Of a DNA stretch of 16,822 bases, positions 6,011 to 13,377 are shown in pieces. The DNA is from an uncultured Actinomycetes bacterium (GTDB lineage: Bacteria; Actinomycetota; Actinomycetes; Nanopelagicales; Nanopelagicaceae): assembly GCA_903901905.1 (NCBI GenBank), contig CAIUSQ010000079.1:1-16822 (forward strand). The letters are read 5' to 3'. A model generated the notes under the pieces. That model was not told the origin of the DNA and searched no databases. It was given only the letters and a program-made list of their open reading frames with translations. The position numbers and the translations under genes are program-made. Position 1 is the first letter of the stretch, and each line of letters opens with the position of its first letter.

Positions 6011-7069
6011 AATTCGTTTTGCGCCTGCAAATCGCTTACTTCCAAAGCTTCTTGGAAACTCTGTAACTTCAACACGTTTGCCAGGCCTTGGCGCATGAAC
6101 CATTTTTCCACCGCCCATATAGATAGCAACGTGACTAATAGGACTTCCAAAAAATACTAAGTCGCCAGGTTTTACTGAAGTAAAAGAGATGTTCTTTCCA
6201 TATCGAATCTGTGCGCGAGATGAGTGAGGCAAAGAAACCCCTGCATTTTGAAAAGCCCGCATTGTTAAACCAGAACAGTCCCATCTAGTTGGCCCAGCTG
6301 CCGCCCACACATAGATATCGCCAATTTGAGCTAATGCATACTTAAGCGCTTTTGAACCGCGAGTATTATCTCCAACATAACTTGATGCATACTTCTTCGA
6401 AGCATCAAAAATTCTGCCTTCACGCTCGTTCTCCTCTTTTGCAAGGCGTTCACGATCTTCTTTCTTTAATGTGTTCAAGAGTTTTTCTGCTGATTCCAAA
6501 GATGACTTAGCTTTTGCAATCTCTTTATTCAAAATCGCTCTTTCGCGAATCAACAAAGCTGTCTTGTCGGATACAACAGACTGAGATGCATCAACCCGCT
6601 GCTTACTGGTTGAGAACTGACGCAACTGACGTGCATAGTTAGTAGATACATAATTCAAAGTAGATGCATCAGCTAAATACTGAGAGGGATCGGTCGAGAA
6701 AACTAGACCCAAAGATTGTCCAAGACCTCCGGACATGTAGTTCTCGCGGGCGATCTTTTCAATGACAGAACTTGCTGCATCCAAATCTTTACGAAGCACA
6801 ACTTCGCGGCCCTGGAGAACCTGCATCTCTTTTTCCAGTGCTCTTATTCGGATATTTGCCTCATTAGCTGATTCATATTTCTCGGCGGCCAGAGTTCTCA
6901 GGCGGTCTACTTCTCGCTGAACGCTTGCAACCGATGGCGCAGCAACAGAGACAGAAGGCACCAAAGAGATTGCGAGCGCCATTGCAACAGCCTGGATAAC
7001 CCAGATCCGCACTCGCCTAGGAGCATTACCTTTGCGAGCAAGCAAAGCACTGGCTGTTTTGATCAACAC
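6008..7069 (-). CDS. Secreted NlpC/P60 (C40) peptidoglycan endopeptidase with coiled-coil domain, RipA-like
   Basis: A 353-aa exported cell-wall hydrolase that should cut peptide stems of peptidoglycan, probably during division. Order of parts: a strongly basic n-region (ARKGNAPRRVR), a hydrophobic signal segment ending near SVAAPS (about 23-45), a long coiled-coil-forming region (about 48-222, rich in E, K, R, L), then an NlpC/P60 domain (about 240-353). Catalytic residues are visible: Cys265 in WDCSG, His313 in SHVAIYMG, and His325 in VHAPRP as the third residue. The coiled coil suggests regulation by an FtsEX-like partner, as known for related actinobacterial proteins. GTG at 7069 is preferred over the TTG one codon upstream because a TAGAAT box lies exactly 6 nt before it. 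It is divergent from the iron operon. Confidence 0.92.
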   Translation of the reverse strand: MLIKTASALLARKGNAPRRVRIWVIQAVAMALAISLVPSVSVAAPSVASVQREVDRLRTLAAEKYESANEANIRIRALEKEMQVLQGREVVLRKDLDAASSVIEKIARENYMSGGLGQSLGLVFSTDPSQYLADASTLNYVSTNYARQLRQFSTSKQRVDASQSVVSDKTALLIRERAILNKEIAKAKSSLESAEKLLNTLKKEDRERLAKEENEREGRIFDASKKYASSYVGDNTRGSKALKYALAQIGDIYVWAAAGPTRWDCSGLTMRAFQNAGVSLPHSSRAQIRYGKNISFTSVKPGDLVFFGSPISHVAIYMGGGKMVHAPRPGKRVEVTEFPRSFGSKRFAGAKRI

Positions 7070-7075
7070 CAAAAC

Positions 7076-7081
7076 ATTCTA
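7076..7081 (-). promoter_or_regulatory. -10 box of NlpC/P60 gene (leaderless)
   Basis: TAGAAT on the minus strand, six bases before the GTG at 7069. It is close to the sigma70 consensus and leaves no room for a 5' UTR, so a c-di-AMP riboswitch of the type often found before such genes is not expected here. Confidence 0.55.
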
Positions 7082-7112
7082 ACCAAGGCCCATATGAACA
7101 GAGCTATTGGAA

Positions 7113-7132
7113 CTGCACTGATTTAAGTGCAG
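7113..7132. repeat. 7-bp inverted repeat in divergent promoter region
   Basis: CTGCACT and AGTGCAG separated by six bases, about 32 bp upstream of the NlpC/P60 -10 box and therefore close to its -35 position. It could be a protein-binding site or a DNA hairpin; no known motif recognised. Confidence 0.35.
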
Positions 7133-7189
7133 CACCGAAGAAACTTGTCACAAAAGTACTGTGTAAATACTGAGCCCCGCATAGATGAA

Positions 7190-7213
7190 TTACGCAACAT
7201 TCATGTTGCGTAA
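7190..7213. promoter_or_regulatory. 24-bp palindromic operator upstream of iron-uptake operon
   Basis: Arms TTACGCAACAT and ATGTTGCGTAA are perfect inverted repeats of 11 bp around a central TC. The right arm overlaps the putative -35 box (TTGCGT). A related half-site, GTGTAAATAC, lies at 7161-7170, matching GCGTAAATAC at 7208-7217. Position and symmetry indicate a dimeric repressor, plausibly metal-responsive given the downstream genes. It does not look like the DtxR/IdeR box or the classical Fur box as I know them. Confidence 0.6.
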
Positions 7214-7235
7214 ATACCCCCATCACGGGTAGAGT
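7206..7235 (+). promoter_or_regulatory. Putative promoter of fbpABC-like operon
   Basis: TTGCGT (7206-7211), an 18-bp spacer, then TAGAGT (7230-7235). Transcription would begin near 7242, giving a leader of roughly 50 nt before the fbpA start codon. Its -35 lies inside the palindrome. Confidence 0.45.
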
Positions 7236-7295
7236 CAGGAACCTAAGGCGATGCCCCCATGGGCCTTTGCAAGATCCGAACAGAAAGTGAACCTT

Positions 7296-8318
7296 GTGTC
7301 TCATTTTAAGAAGTTAGCCTCCATATCTGCAGCCCTAATGATGCTCGGCCTAGTTGCTGGCTGTTCGACATCTACTAATGAGCAGGCAACAGATGTCACA
7401 GAGTTAACTGTTTACTCGGGTCGCTCTGAAGAGTTCATTGCACCGTTTTTTGCAGATTGGCAGGCGGCAACTGGCATCAAGCTCAACGTTCGCTACGGTG
7501 ACTCGGCCGAACTTTCTGCGCAAATTCTTGAAGAAGGTAGCAACTCCCCTGCAGATCTATTTCTCTCACAAGATGCTGGATCACTTGGTGCTATCGCACT
7601 AGCTGGGTTGTTCACTCAACTACCTAGCGATGTTGCAGCAGATATTCCTGCGGCATACGTTGCAGCCAACAGAGAATGGGTTGGAATTACAGGTCGCGCT
7701 CGCGTATTTGCCTACGCACCTGATCGAGTAAAAACTTTGCCCACTTCGATTACAGAGTTAACCAAGCCAATCTATAAAAATCAGATTGGAATCGCACCCA
7801 CAAACGCATCTTTTCAAGCATTCCTAACAGCGTTGATTGAGAACAAAGGAACGGCTTTTGCCAAAACCTGGCTAGAAGGTTTGCAGACAAATGGCGTGAA
7901 GATATACCTAAAAAACTCTGCCATTGTTGAGGCAATCGATAAGGGTGAGATCTCCATGGGACTTGTAAATCATTATTATGTTTGGGAAGTTTCAGAGTCT
8001 TTGGGCCGTGCAATTAATGCAAAAATTGGTTACTTCGCCCCGGGTGATCTTGGCAATTTAATCAACGTTTCAGGTGCCGGAATCTTACAAACTAGTTCAA
8101 AGCAAAAAGCGGCGCAGGATTTAATCAACTACTTAACCTCTGATGCTGCTCAGCAAAAGTTTGTAAGCGATACGCATGAATACTCACTTCTAGATGGTGC
8201 TATGCCACCAACTGAGCTGCCTGCGCTAGACAAAATTGGTGCTCCATCAATTGATTTAAAAACCCTTAGCAACATTAAAGCCACACAAGATCTTCTCATC
8301 CAAGTAGGTCTGTTGTAG
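7296..8318 (+). CDS. fbpA: Fe3+ ABC transporter substrate-binding lipoprotein, FbpA-like
   Basis: A 340-aa lipoprotein that should bind ferric iron outside the membrane and deliver it to the permease encoded next. The signal peptide (HFKK, then ISAALMMLGLV) ends in the lipobox LVAGC with Cys23. The mature protein opens with LTVYSGR (37-43) and has GRARVFAY (133-140) and the tyrosine pair Tyr227-Tyr228 in GLVNHYY, the iron-ligand region of the FbpA family. GTG at 7296 is chosen because it gives a compact lipoprotein signal with a weak AGAAAG ribosome-binding sequence upstream; GTG at 7287 and ATG at 7251 are in-frame alternatives. First gene of a three-gene operon, 4 nt before the permease. 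Iron is the likely substrate by family; other family members bind other ligands. Confidence 0.9.
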   Translation: MSHFKKLASISAALMMLGLVAGCSTSTNEQATDVTELTVYSGRSEEFIAPFFADWQAATGIKLNVRYGDSAELSAQILEEGSNSPADLFLSQDAGSLGAIALAGLFTQLPSDVAADIPAAYVAANREWVGITGRARVFAYAPDRVKTLPTSITELTKPIYKNQIGIAPTNASFQAFLTALIENKGTAFAKTWLEGLQTNGVKIYLKNSAIVEAIDKGEISMGLVNHYYVWEVSESLGRAINAKIGYFAPGDLGNLINVSGAGILQTSSKQKAAQDLINYLTSDAAQQKFVSDTHEYSLLDGAMPPTELPALDKIGAPSIDLKTLSNIKATQDLLIQVGLL

Positions 8319-8322
8319 CAAA

Positions 8323-9921
8323 ATGTTGACAACCCTGCCCGCTCCTTTTCAGGAACAACCCTCTACTGGCGAGCAATCGCGCAGTCGATGGCGGATTGCA
8401 CTGCTTACGGCAGTAGGGGCAGTTGCAGCTATTTCTATGATTCCATTTGTTTATCTCTTGGTTCGAGCAAGTGATAAACCTATCGATGAAATAATGCAGT
8501 TACTTTTTCGCCAAAAAACCTTAGAAGTTCTGGCTACCACTGCCTCACTTGTGATCTGCGTGGTTGTAATCAACCTTGTTCTAGGTGTTGCAATTGCAAG
8601 TGGTCTTCACTTTGTTCAGGTTCCATTTCGTAGGCTTTTAGTTATTCCAGCCGTACTTCCCCTTGCCATTCCTTCATATGTATTTACCTACACATGGGTA
8701 GCACTTGTTCCGTCTTTTTCTGGCTTTGCAGCCGCCGTATTTATTCTTTCTATCTCGACGATTCCATACATTATTTTGGCAACACTTGCAGGGCTACGTA
8801 GTATTGATGGCTCCCAGATAGAGGTTGCAAGATCACTTGGACTTAATCCACGCCAGACATTTTCTAGAGTTGTATTTCCTCAAATTCGAGGCCACGTTAG
8901 CGCCGGTGCGCTACTGGCTGGTCTCTACACAATGAGTGATTTTGGAGCTGTATCACTTCTAAACGTTGAAACTCTGACAGTTTCGATTCAAAACATGTAT
9001 CGCGCCTCGTATGATCGAAGCGCAGCAGCTGTGATCTCATTTGTATTGATTGCATTTTCAATTCTCTTTGTTTTAGCCGATGAATCAATTAAAGGTAAAT
9101 CAACTCAGTCACAACTGATTAAGTCTCTTTCAGTAAAAACAACACCGATACAAAAGGGATACCTACGTTTTGCAACGGTTGCCGTTATCACTGCCTTTGC
9201 AACAGTTGCCGTAATACTCCCCTTTTATGTTCTACTCACTCGCTTTTTTTCTAATCCAGTGCCAATTGATTGGGCCTTACTTGCCAGCGCAACGATTTCA
9301 ACGGTCACTGTTGCAGCCTTTGGCGCGATAATCGCACTAGTTCTTTCTGCGCCCTTAGGTCTTCTACTATCTGGCGGTTCATCACGCTTTGCTACTGTGA
9401 CAAATAAAATAGTTGTAATCGCACATGCTCTGCCGGGTGTTGTGGTTGGTCTTGCGCTGGTTTCGATTGGTTCAAAACTTGGGCCGCTTTATCAGACAAC
9501 ATTTTTATTGGCATTTGCCTATGCAATTTTGTTTCTCGCCAAATCTGTTACCAGCATGAGCTCTTCCCTTGCCCGCGTACCAAATAGCGTAAAAGATGTA
9601 GCGGCAACTCTTGGAATGAATCAGTGGGCTGTAGTTAAAAAAGTGATCGCACCCATTGCTGCCCCGGGCATTGGCATTGGAACCATCTTGGTATTTCTAA
9701 CTGCAATGAAGGAGCTTCCTGCAACGTTGATGCTTCGTCCAACAGGCTTTGAGACTTTAGCAACACAAATCTGGTCATTTGGTTCCATTAATCGATTTAA
9801 CGAGGCTGCACCTTATGCATTAATCTTGGTTCTTGTAGCAGCGATTCCAACGTTTTTAATTAGCAGGCCAGATAAAGATACTCATTCTTATGAACTAGAA
9901 ATTACAGGGGGGCAAAAGTGA
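8323..9921 (+). CDS. fbpB: Fe3+ ABC transporter permease, fused two-domain, FbpB-like
   Basis: A 532-aa membrane protein with about twelve hydrophobic segments arranged as two homologous permease halves in one chain, the usual FbpB layout. Each half has the cytoplasmic loop that docks with the ATPase: EVARSLGLNPRQTF...P starting near residue 167 and DVAATLGMNQWAVV...P starting near residue 425. This duplication means one copy suffices for a full transmembrane pore. The ATG at 8323 is 4 nt after the fbpA stop codon and has no strong ribosome-binding site, so translation is likely coupled. The gene end overlaps the ATPase start by 4 nt (GTGA). Ordinary composition and length; no sign of damage. 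Confidence 0.92.
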   Translation: MLTTLPAPFQEQPSTGEQSRSRWRIALLTAVGAVAAISMIPFVYLLVRASDKPIDEIMQLLFRQKTLEVLATTASLVICVVVINLVLGVAIASGLHFVQVPFRRLLVIPAVLPLAIPSYVFTYTWVALVPSFSGFAAAVFILSISTIPYIILATLAGLRSIDGSQIEVARSLGLNPRQTFSRVVFPQIRGHVSAGALLAGLYTMSDFGAVSLLNVETLTVSIQNMYRASYDRSAAAVISFVLIAFSILFVLADESIKGKSTQSQLIKSLSVKTTPIQKGYLRFATVAVITAFATVAVILPFYVLLTRFFSNPVPIDWALLASATISTVTVAAFGAIIALVLSAPLGLLLSGGSSRFATVTNKIVVIAHALPGVVVGLALVSIGSKLGPLYQTTFLLAFAYAILFLAKSVTSMSSSLARVPNSVKDVAATLGMNQWAVVKKVIAPIAAPGIGIGTILVFLTAMKELPATLMLRPTGFETLATQIWSFGSINRFNEAAPYALILVLVAAIPTFLISRPDKDTHSYELEITGGQK

Positions 9922-10958
9922 ACGCACTTGAAGTCTCCAACCTGAGGGTTTCACTAAGTGGCAAAGTTGTTTTAGATGATCTTTCACTCTCTCTTGCACC
10001 TGGTCAGATTGCAGCTTTGCTCGGCCCTTCTGGTTGTGGCAAAACAACTTTGCTTCGCTCAATTGCCGGTTTGATTCGCCCGAGTGAGGGCCAGATTCGC
10101 TTTGGAAAACAGTTAGTCTCTTTTTCTTCCGTTCACTTGCCACCACATAAGCGCAAAATTGGCTATGTTCCACAAGAGGGTGCTTTGTTTCCACACTTAA
10201 ACATTGCCGACAACATCTCTTTTGGAATAGATCCTGCTGTCTTTACTAAAGATCAGATCCGCCAAACAACTAAAGAGATGTTAGCTCTAACCGGTATGGA
10301 AGGCTTTGGAAAACGAATGCCACATCAACTCTCTGGTGGCCAACAGACTCGCGTTGCCTTAGCCCGAGCCCTTGCAATTAAGCCTTCCATTGTTTTACTT
10401 GATGAACCATTTTCAGCGTTAGATGCAGAACTTAGAACAGAGCTTCGAACAGATGTAATCACTTTGCTGCGCTCTCAGAACACAACAGCGATTTTGGTAA
10501 CCCATGATCGTGAAGAGGGCCTTGTATCAGCCGATGTAATCGCACTAATGCGAGATGGAAGGATTGTTCAATCCGGAACACCCGAAGATGTTTATTCATC
10601 TCCAATATCTCCAACAATTGCAATCAGCACAGGTGATGCACTTGTGCTACAGGCATCTAAACTATCTGATGGGTCAACTGACTACATTCTTAACCCAATT
10701 AAGTCTTCTGCGCAGTTGGTTGCATCTGGGCATATCGTTATTCGCCCCGAAGAGATCAAGTTAAACAAATCTGTAACATCTGGCTCCATAAACGGGCTAA
10801 TTACCAAAATCGATTACTACGGCCATGATGCAATGGTTGCAATCGATATTGCTGATCAACATCTCCAGGTAAGAATCCCGGGGCCATTTAATTTTAACGT
10901 TGGCCAAAGCGTTGCATTAGAGCACGTTGGTCCAGTTCGCTTCTTTGCAAACAACTAG
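9918..10958 (+). CDS. fbpC: Fe3+ ABC transporter ATP-binding protein, FbpC-like
   Basis: A 346-aa ATPase that powers the FbpAB importer from the cytoplasmic face. Walker A is GPSGCGKT (36-43), the Q-loop is VPQEG (84-88), the ABC signature is LSGGQ (138-142), Walker B is IVLLDEP (158-164), and the switch histidine is His196. A C-terminal extension of about 110 residues, after the nucleotide-binding domain, fits the TOBE/regulatory domain of the CUT1/FbpC group. The GTG start overlaps the permease stop by 4 nt and is preceded by a strong GGGGGG run, a good ribosome-binding site 5 nt away. Last gene of the operon, converging with the short-chain dehydrogenase gene 25 nt further on. Confidence 0.93.
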   Translation: MNALEVSNLRVSLSGKVVLDDLSLSLAPGQIAALLGPSGCGKTTLLRSIAGLIRPSEGQIRFGKQLVSFSSVHLPPHKRKIGYVPQEGALFPHLNIADNISFGIDPAVFTKDQIRQTTKEMLALTGMEGFGKRMPHQLSGGQQTRVALARALAIKPSIVLLDEPFSALDAELRTELRTDVITLLRSQNTTAILVTHDREEGLVSADVIALMRDGRIVQSGTPEDVYSSPISPTIAISTGDALVLQASKLSDGSTDYILNPIKSSAQLVASGHIVIRPEEIKLNKSVTSGSINGLITKIDYYGHDAMVAIDIADQHLQVRIPGPFNFNVGQSVALEHVGPVRFFANN

Positions 10959-10987
10959 AAGAAAGTTGCTCTAACTCAAACAACTAG
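10948..10987. repeat. Direct repeat of 11 bp at converging gene ends
   Basis: CAAACAACTAG occurs at 10948-10958 and again at 10977-10987, with a period of 29 bp. The first copy contains the TAG stop of the ATPase gene. The second contains the complement of the dehydrogenase stop. No terminator-like hairpin with a U-run is visible in the 25-bp gap. Confidence 0.6.
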
Positions 10988-11727
10988 TGGATTGTTACGC
11001 CACCGTCTATGTAGATTGTCTGGCCTGTAACCATGGCTGATTCTGGTCCCAGTAAAAATAGAACAGATTGTGCAACATCTAGCTGCTCTGCCATGCGCCC
11101 CATAGGAATAGTGGACATTTTATCTTCCATGAAAACAGGATCCACTAACAATGGCGCTGTCATATTACTTGGCACAATCGTTGGTCCAACAGCATTGACT
11201 CGGATTCCATCTGTTGCCCATTCAAAGGCAAGTGACTTTGCCATGAACATAACTGCGGCTTTACTTGCTGAATATGAGACAGTGTCAAGAACAGCCGAAT
11301 GTCCACTTGTAGAACCGATATTGACGATTGTTCCCTTTACTTTTTTAAGCTCTGGATAAACAGCCTGGCTCATAAAAAATGTGCCATACAAGTTAATCTC
11401 AATTACATCAGTAAAGTCTTTTTCAGACATTTCACTTGCCTTTGCCCTGCGCACAATTCCTGCATTATTGACCAGGTGATCTAACCGCCCGTGCTTTGCA
11501 ACAACTTCTTTTACTAAATCAACACAGGATTGCTTTGATCTAACATCTAAGTGATGGCGTGTGTGAGGGGCAGCTAAATCATTTGTCCACTCAGATTCAG
11601 ACAAAATGTCGGCAGAGGCAACAATGGCCCCACGGTTAGCAAGTTGCTTGGCAATGGTTGCTCCAATACCGCGACCGCCGCCGGTAACAATTGCAACCTT
11701 GCCTGCAAAATCATTAGTAGATGGCAT
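10984..11727 (-). CDS. Short-chain dehydrogenase/reductase (classical SDR)
   Basis: A 247-aa NAD(P)-dependent oxidoreductase of the classical SDR family, interconverting an alcohol and a ketone or reducing a C=C/C=O bond. Motifs in order: TGGGRGIG cofactor loop (15-22), Asp40 at the end of the second strand, which favours NAD(H), DV at 61-62, NNAG (87-90), Asn111, Ser139, and YSASK with Tyr152 and Lys156. All catalytic residues are present. The nearest type is the FabG/glucose dehydrogenase-like group, but substrate cannot be deduced. It starts 5 nt after the permease stop codon and is the last gene of the minus-strand cluster, so its substrate is probably related to what that transporter imports. 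Confidence 0.9.
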   Translation of the reverse strand: MPSTNDFAGKVAIVTGGGRGIGATIAKQLANRGAIVASADILSESEWTNDLAAPHTRHHLDVRSKQSCVDLVKEVVAKHGRLDHLVNNAGIVRRAKASEMSEKDFTDVIEINLYGTFFMSQAVYPELKKVKGTIVNIGSTSGHSAVLDTVSYSASKAAVMFMAKSLAFEWATDGIRVNAVGPTIVPSNMTAPLLVDPVFMEDKMSTIPMGRMAEQLDVAQSVLFLLGPESAMVTGQTIYIDGGVTIH

Positions 11728-11732
11728 TGGAG

Positions 11733-12515
11733 TTAATTACCTATGAAGTTGCTGCTATCTCCCCAGAAAGCAAACTTTCGTTGCAAAGCTTTAACGATGA
11801 TGTGAGAAATGATTCCCATCAGGGACAGCACGATAAGGATGGCAAACATTGTAGGGATTTCAAAGTTGTACTGTGCCAACAACACCATTGCTCCTAAGCC
11901 TTCTTGTGATCCAAGGAACTCACCAACAACAGCGCCTAGGATTGCAAGCAAAATACCAACATCAAGGCCGGCAAAGAAAAAAGGAAGAGCACATGGAACC
12001 TGAACCTTTAGAAATATTTGAAACCTAGTAGCTCCAAATACACGCAACATTCTAATTTGCTCATTGTCTGCAGACTTTAAACCTTCAATAATATAAATCA
12101 AGATTGGGAAGAACGCAACTGTGGCAGCCATAACTACCTTGCTTGTCATTCCGTAACCAAACCAAACAATAAAGATTGGTGCTAGAGCAATTTTTGGAAT
12201 CGCCTGAAATCCTACAAGATAAGGCATAAATGCCTTATCCACAATTTTGATCTGTGAGATAAATGTGCCAGCAATAATTGCAAAAATTACAGCTGCCGCA
12301 AATCCCAAAAGAGCTTCCTGGGAGGTAACTCTTAAGTTAGACCAAAATAGAGGGTTATCCAACTGAGCAAAGAGAGCGTTTCCAATTCTCGAAGGAGTTG
12401 GCAAAACTACTTCATCAATTTCTAAAATATTGACGAGGTTTTCCCAAAGAAATGTGAAGACAACAAAAATTGCGGGAATCAAGATAAATTCTGGTCTATT
12501 TCGTAGAAATTTCAT
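11733..12515 (-). CDS. ABC transporter permease, NitT/TauT/SsuC family
   Basis: A 260-aa integral membrane protein with about six hydrophobic segments. The cytoplasmic coupling loop GLKSADNEQIRMLRVFGATR...VQVPCALP (145-178) and the preceding GFQAIPKIALAPIFIVWFG (102-120) are typical of the permeases for nitrate, taurine, sulfonates and thiamine precursors. It probably works as a homodimer with the ATPase encoded 12 nt upstream and the binding protein before that. A clear ribosome-binding site (AAGGGAG) precedes the ATG. It ends 5 nt before the SDR gene. Substrate unknown; family membership alone does not distinguish among the very varied ligands. Confidence 0.9.
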   Translation of the reverse strand: MKFLRNRPEFILIPAIFVVFTFLWENLVNILEIDEVVLPTPSRIGNALFAQLDNPLFWSNLRVTSQEALLGFAAAVIFAIIAGTFISQIKIVDKAFMPYLVGFQAIPKIALAPIFIVWFGYGMTSKVVMAATVAFFPILIYIIEGLKSADNEQIRMLRVFGATRFQIFLKVQVPCALPFFFAGLDVGILLAILGAVVGEFLGSQEGLGAMVLLAQYNFEIPTMFAILIVLSLMGIISHIIVKALQRKFAFWGDSSNFIGN

Positions 12516-12527
12516 TCTTGCTCCCTT

Positions 12528-13343
12528 TTATTCAATCACGTTTGCAGCGTTAAAGTATTGGCGAATCTTCTTGACATAGAAACCAGCTGCATCGCTGTTC
12601 ATCATGTCGAGTGTTCGTGGCCTTGGAAGGTCAATTGTAATAATTTCTGCAATGCGCCCCGGGCGTGGGCTCATAACAATCACTCGATCAGATAAAAATA
12701 CTGCCTCTGTAATTGAGTGAGTTACCAGAGCAATAGTCTGATTACTTTCTTTCCAAATTCTAAGTAGTTCTAAGTTCATATACTCACGAGTCATGGCATC
12801 TAGGGCGCCAAATGGCTCATCCATCAACAACACAGAAGGTGAGTGGACTAGTGCCCGACAGATGCCTGCGCGCTGTTGCATTCCACCGCTGAGTTCGTTG
12901 GGATACTTATCTTCAAAGCCTTCAAGGCCTGCGAGCTTTAGAAGTTCTTTTGCTTTCTCTGCATACTTTTTCTTATCAAGCTTTTGTACCTCAACCGGGA
13001 TCATCACATTTTCTAAAATTGTGCGCCAAGGAAGCAACGTTGATGCTTGAAAAACCATTCCAATTTCTGGCAATGGTTTTGTAACTTCGTGGCCAGAGAC
13101 AGATGCACTTCCTTCAGTCTTTGAAATCAAACCGGCAAGGATATTAAGCAACGTTGTCTTGCCACAGCCAGAAGGGCCAACGATGGAGATGAACTCACCT
13201 TTTTTAACGGTGAAGTTAATGTCAGAAAGAGCATGCGTCGTACCGCCACCTCTTGTGTTGTAGATCTTATGTAGGGAGGCAACGTTAATCCAGGACGCCT
13301 CTTTCGAGGCGTCCTGGATTACCGAGTTGTTATTTTTACTCAT
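12528..13343 (-). CDS. ABC transporter ATP-binding protein, NitT/TauT/SsuB family
   Basis: A 271-aa ATPase for the adjacent permease. Walker A GPSGCGKT (56-63), Q-loop MVFQAS (96-101), signature LSGGM (151-155), Walker B VLLMDEP (171-177) and switch His209 are all present. The C-terminal segment (IITIDLPRPRTLDM) is characteristic of the SsuB/TauB group. The first 18 or so residues precede the usual start of the family core; that stretch is encoded largely by a perfect 16-bp inverted repeat, and no alternative in-frame start codon exists after it. The ATG at 13343 has GGGAAC just before it and a TAGAAT box exactly 6 nt upstream. It could thus be translated from the operon mRNA or from its own leaderless transcript. 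Confidence 0.92.
   Translation of the reverse strand: MSKNNNSVIQDASKEASWINVASLHKIYNTRGGGTTHALSDINFTVKKGEFISIVGPSGCGKTTLLNILAGLISKTEGSASVSGHEVTKPLPEIGMVFQASTLLPWRTILENVMIPVEVQKLDKKKYAEKAKELLKLAGLEGFEDKYPNELSGGMQQRAGICRALVHSPSVLLMDEPFGALDAMTREYMNLELLRIWKESNQTIALVTHSITEAVFLSDRVIVMSPRPGRIAEIITIDLPRPRTLDMMNSDAAGFYVKKIRQYFNAANVIE
13286..13321 (-). other. Perfect 16-bp hairpin with GAAA tetraloop inside ATPase coding sequence
   Basis: On the mRNA, TAATCCAGGACGCCTC, then GAAA, then GAGGCGTCCTGGATTA: sixteen uninterrupted pairs closed by a GNRA-type loop. It occupies nucleotides 23-58 of the ATPase gene, encoding IQDASKEASWI. It lies soon after the binding-protein gene, where stable hairpins often protect the upstream mRNA or attenuate downstream expression. 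No U-run follows, so it is not a standard terminator. Confidence 0.85.
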
Positions 13344-13349
13344 GTTCCC

Positions 13350-13355
13350 ATTCTA
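13350..13355 (-). promoter_or_regulatory. Possible internal -10 box before ATPase gene
   Basis: TAGAAT with six bases (GGGAAC) to the ATG at 13343, the same hexamer and spacing as before the NlpC/P60 gene. The GGGA could instead act as a ribosome-binding site on the polycistronic mRNA, so this is tentative. Confidence 0.35.
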
Positions 13356-13377
13356 TACAGATTGGTTACTTTTATTT

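Noticed and set aside
7073..7250. c-di-AMP (ydaO) or TPP riboswitch in the divergent region
   Set aside because: The NlpC/P60 gene appears leaderless, leaving no 5' UTR, and I could not find the conserved core sequences of either riboswitch upstream of the transporter gene.
13286..13321. The 16-bp hairpin as an intrinsic terminator
   Set aside because: No U-run follows on the transcribed strand and it lies inside a coding sequence that continues intact; attenuation or stability roles fit better.
12528..13343. Shorter ATPase start downstream of the hairpin
   Set aside because: No in-frame ATG, GTG or TTG occurs between the hairpin and the conserved core, so the ATG at 13343 stands.
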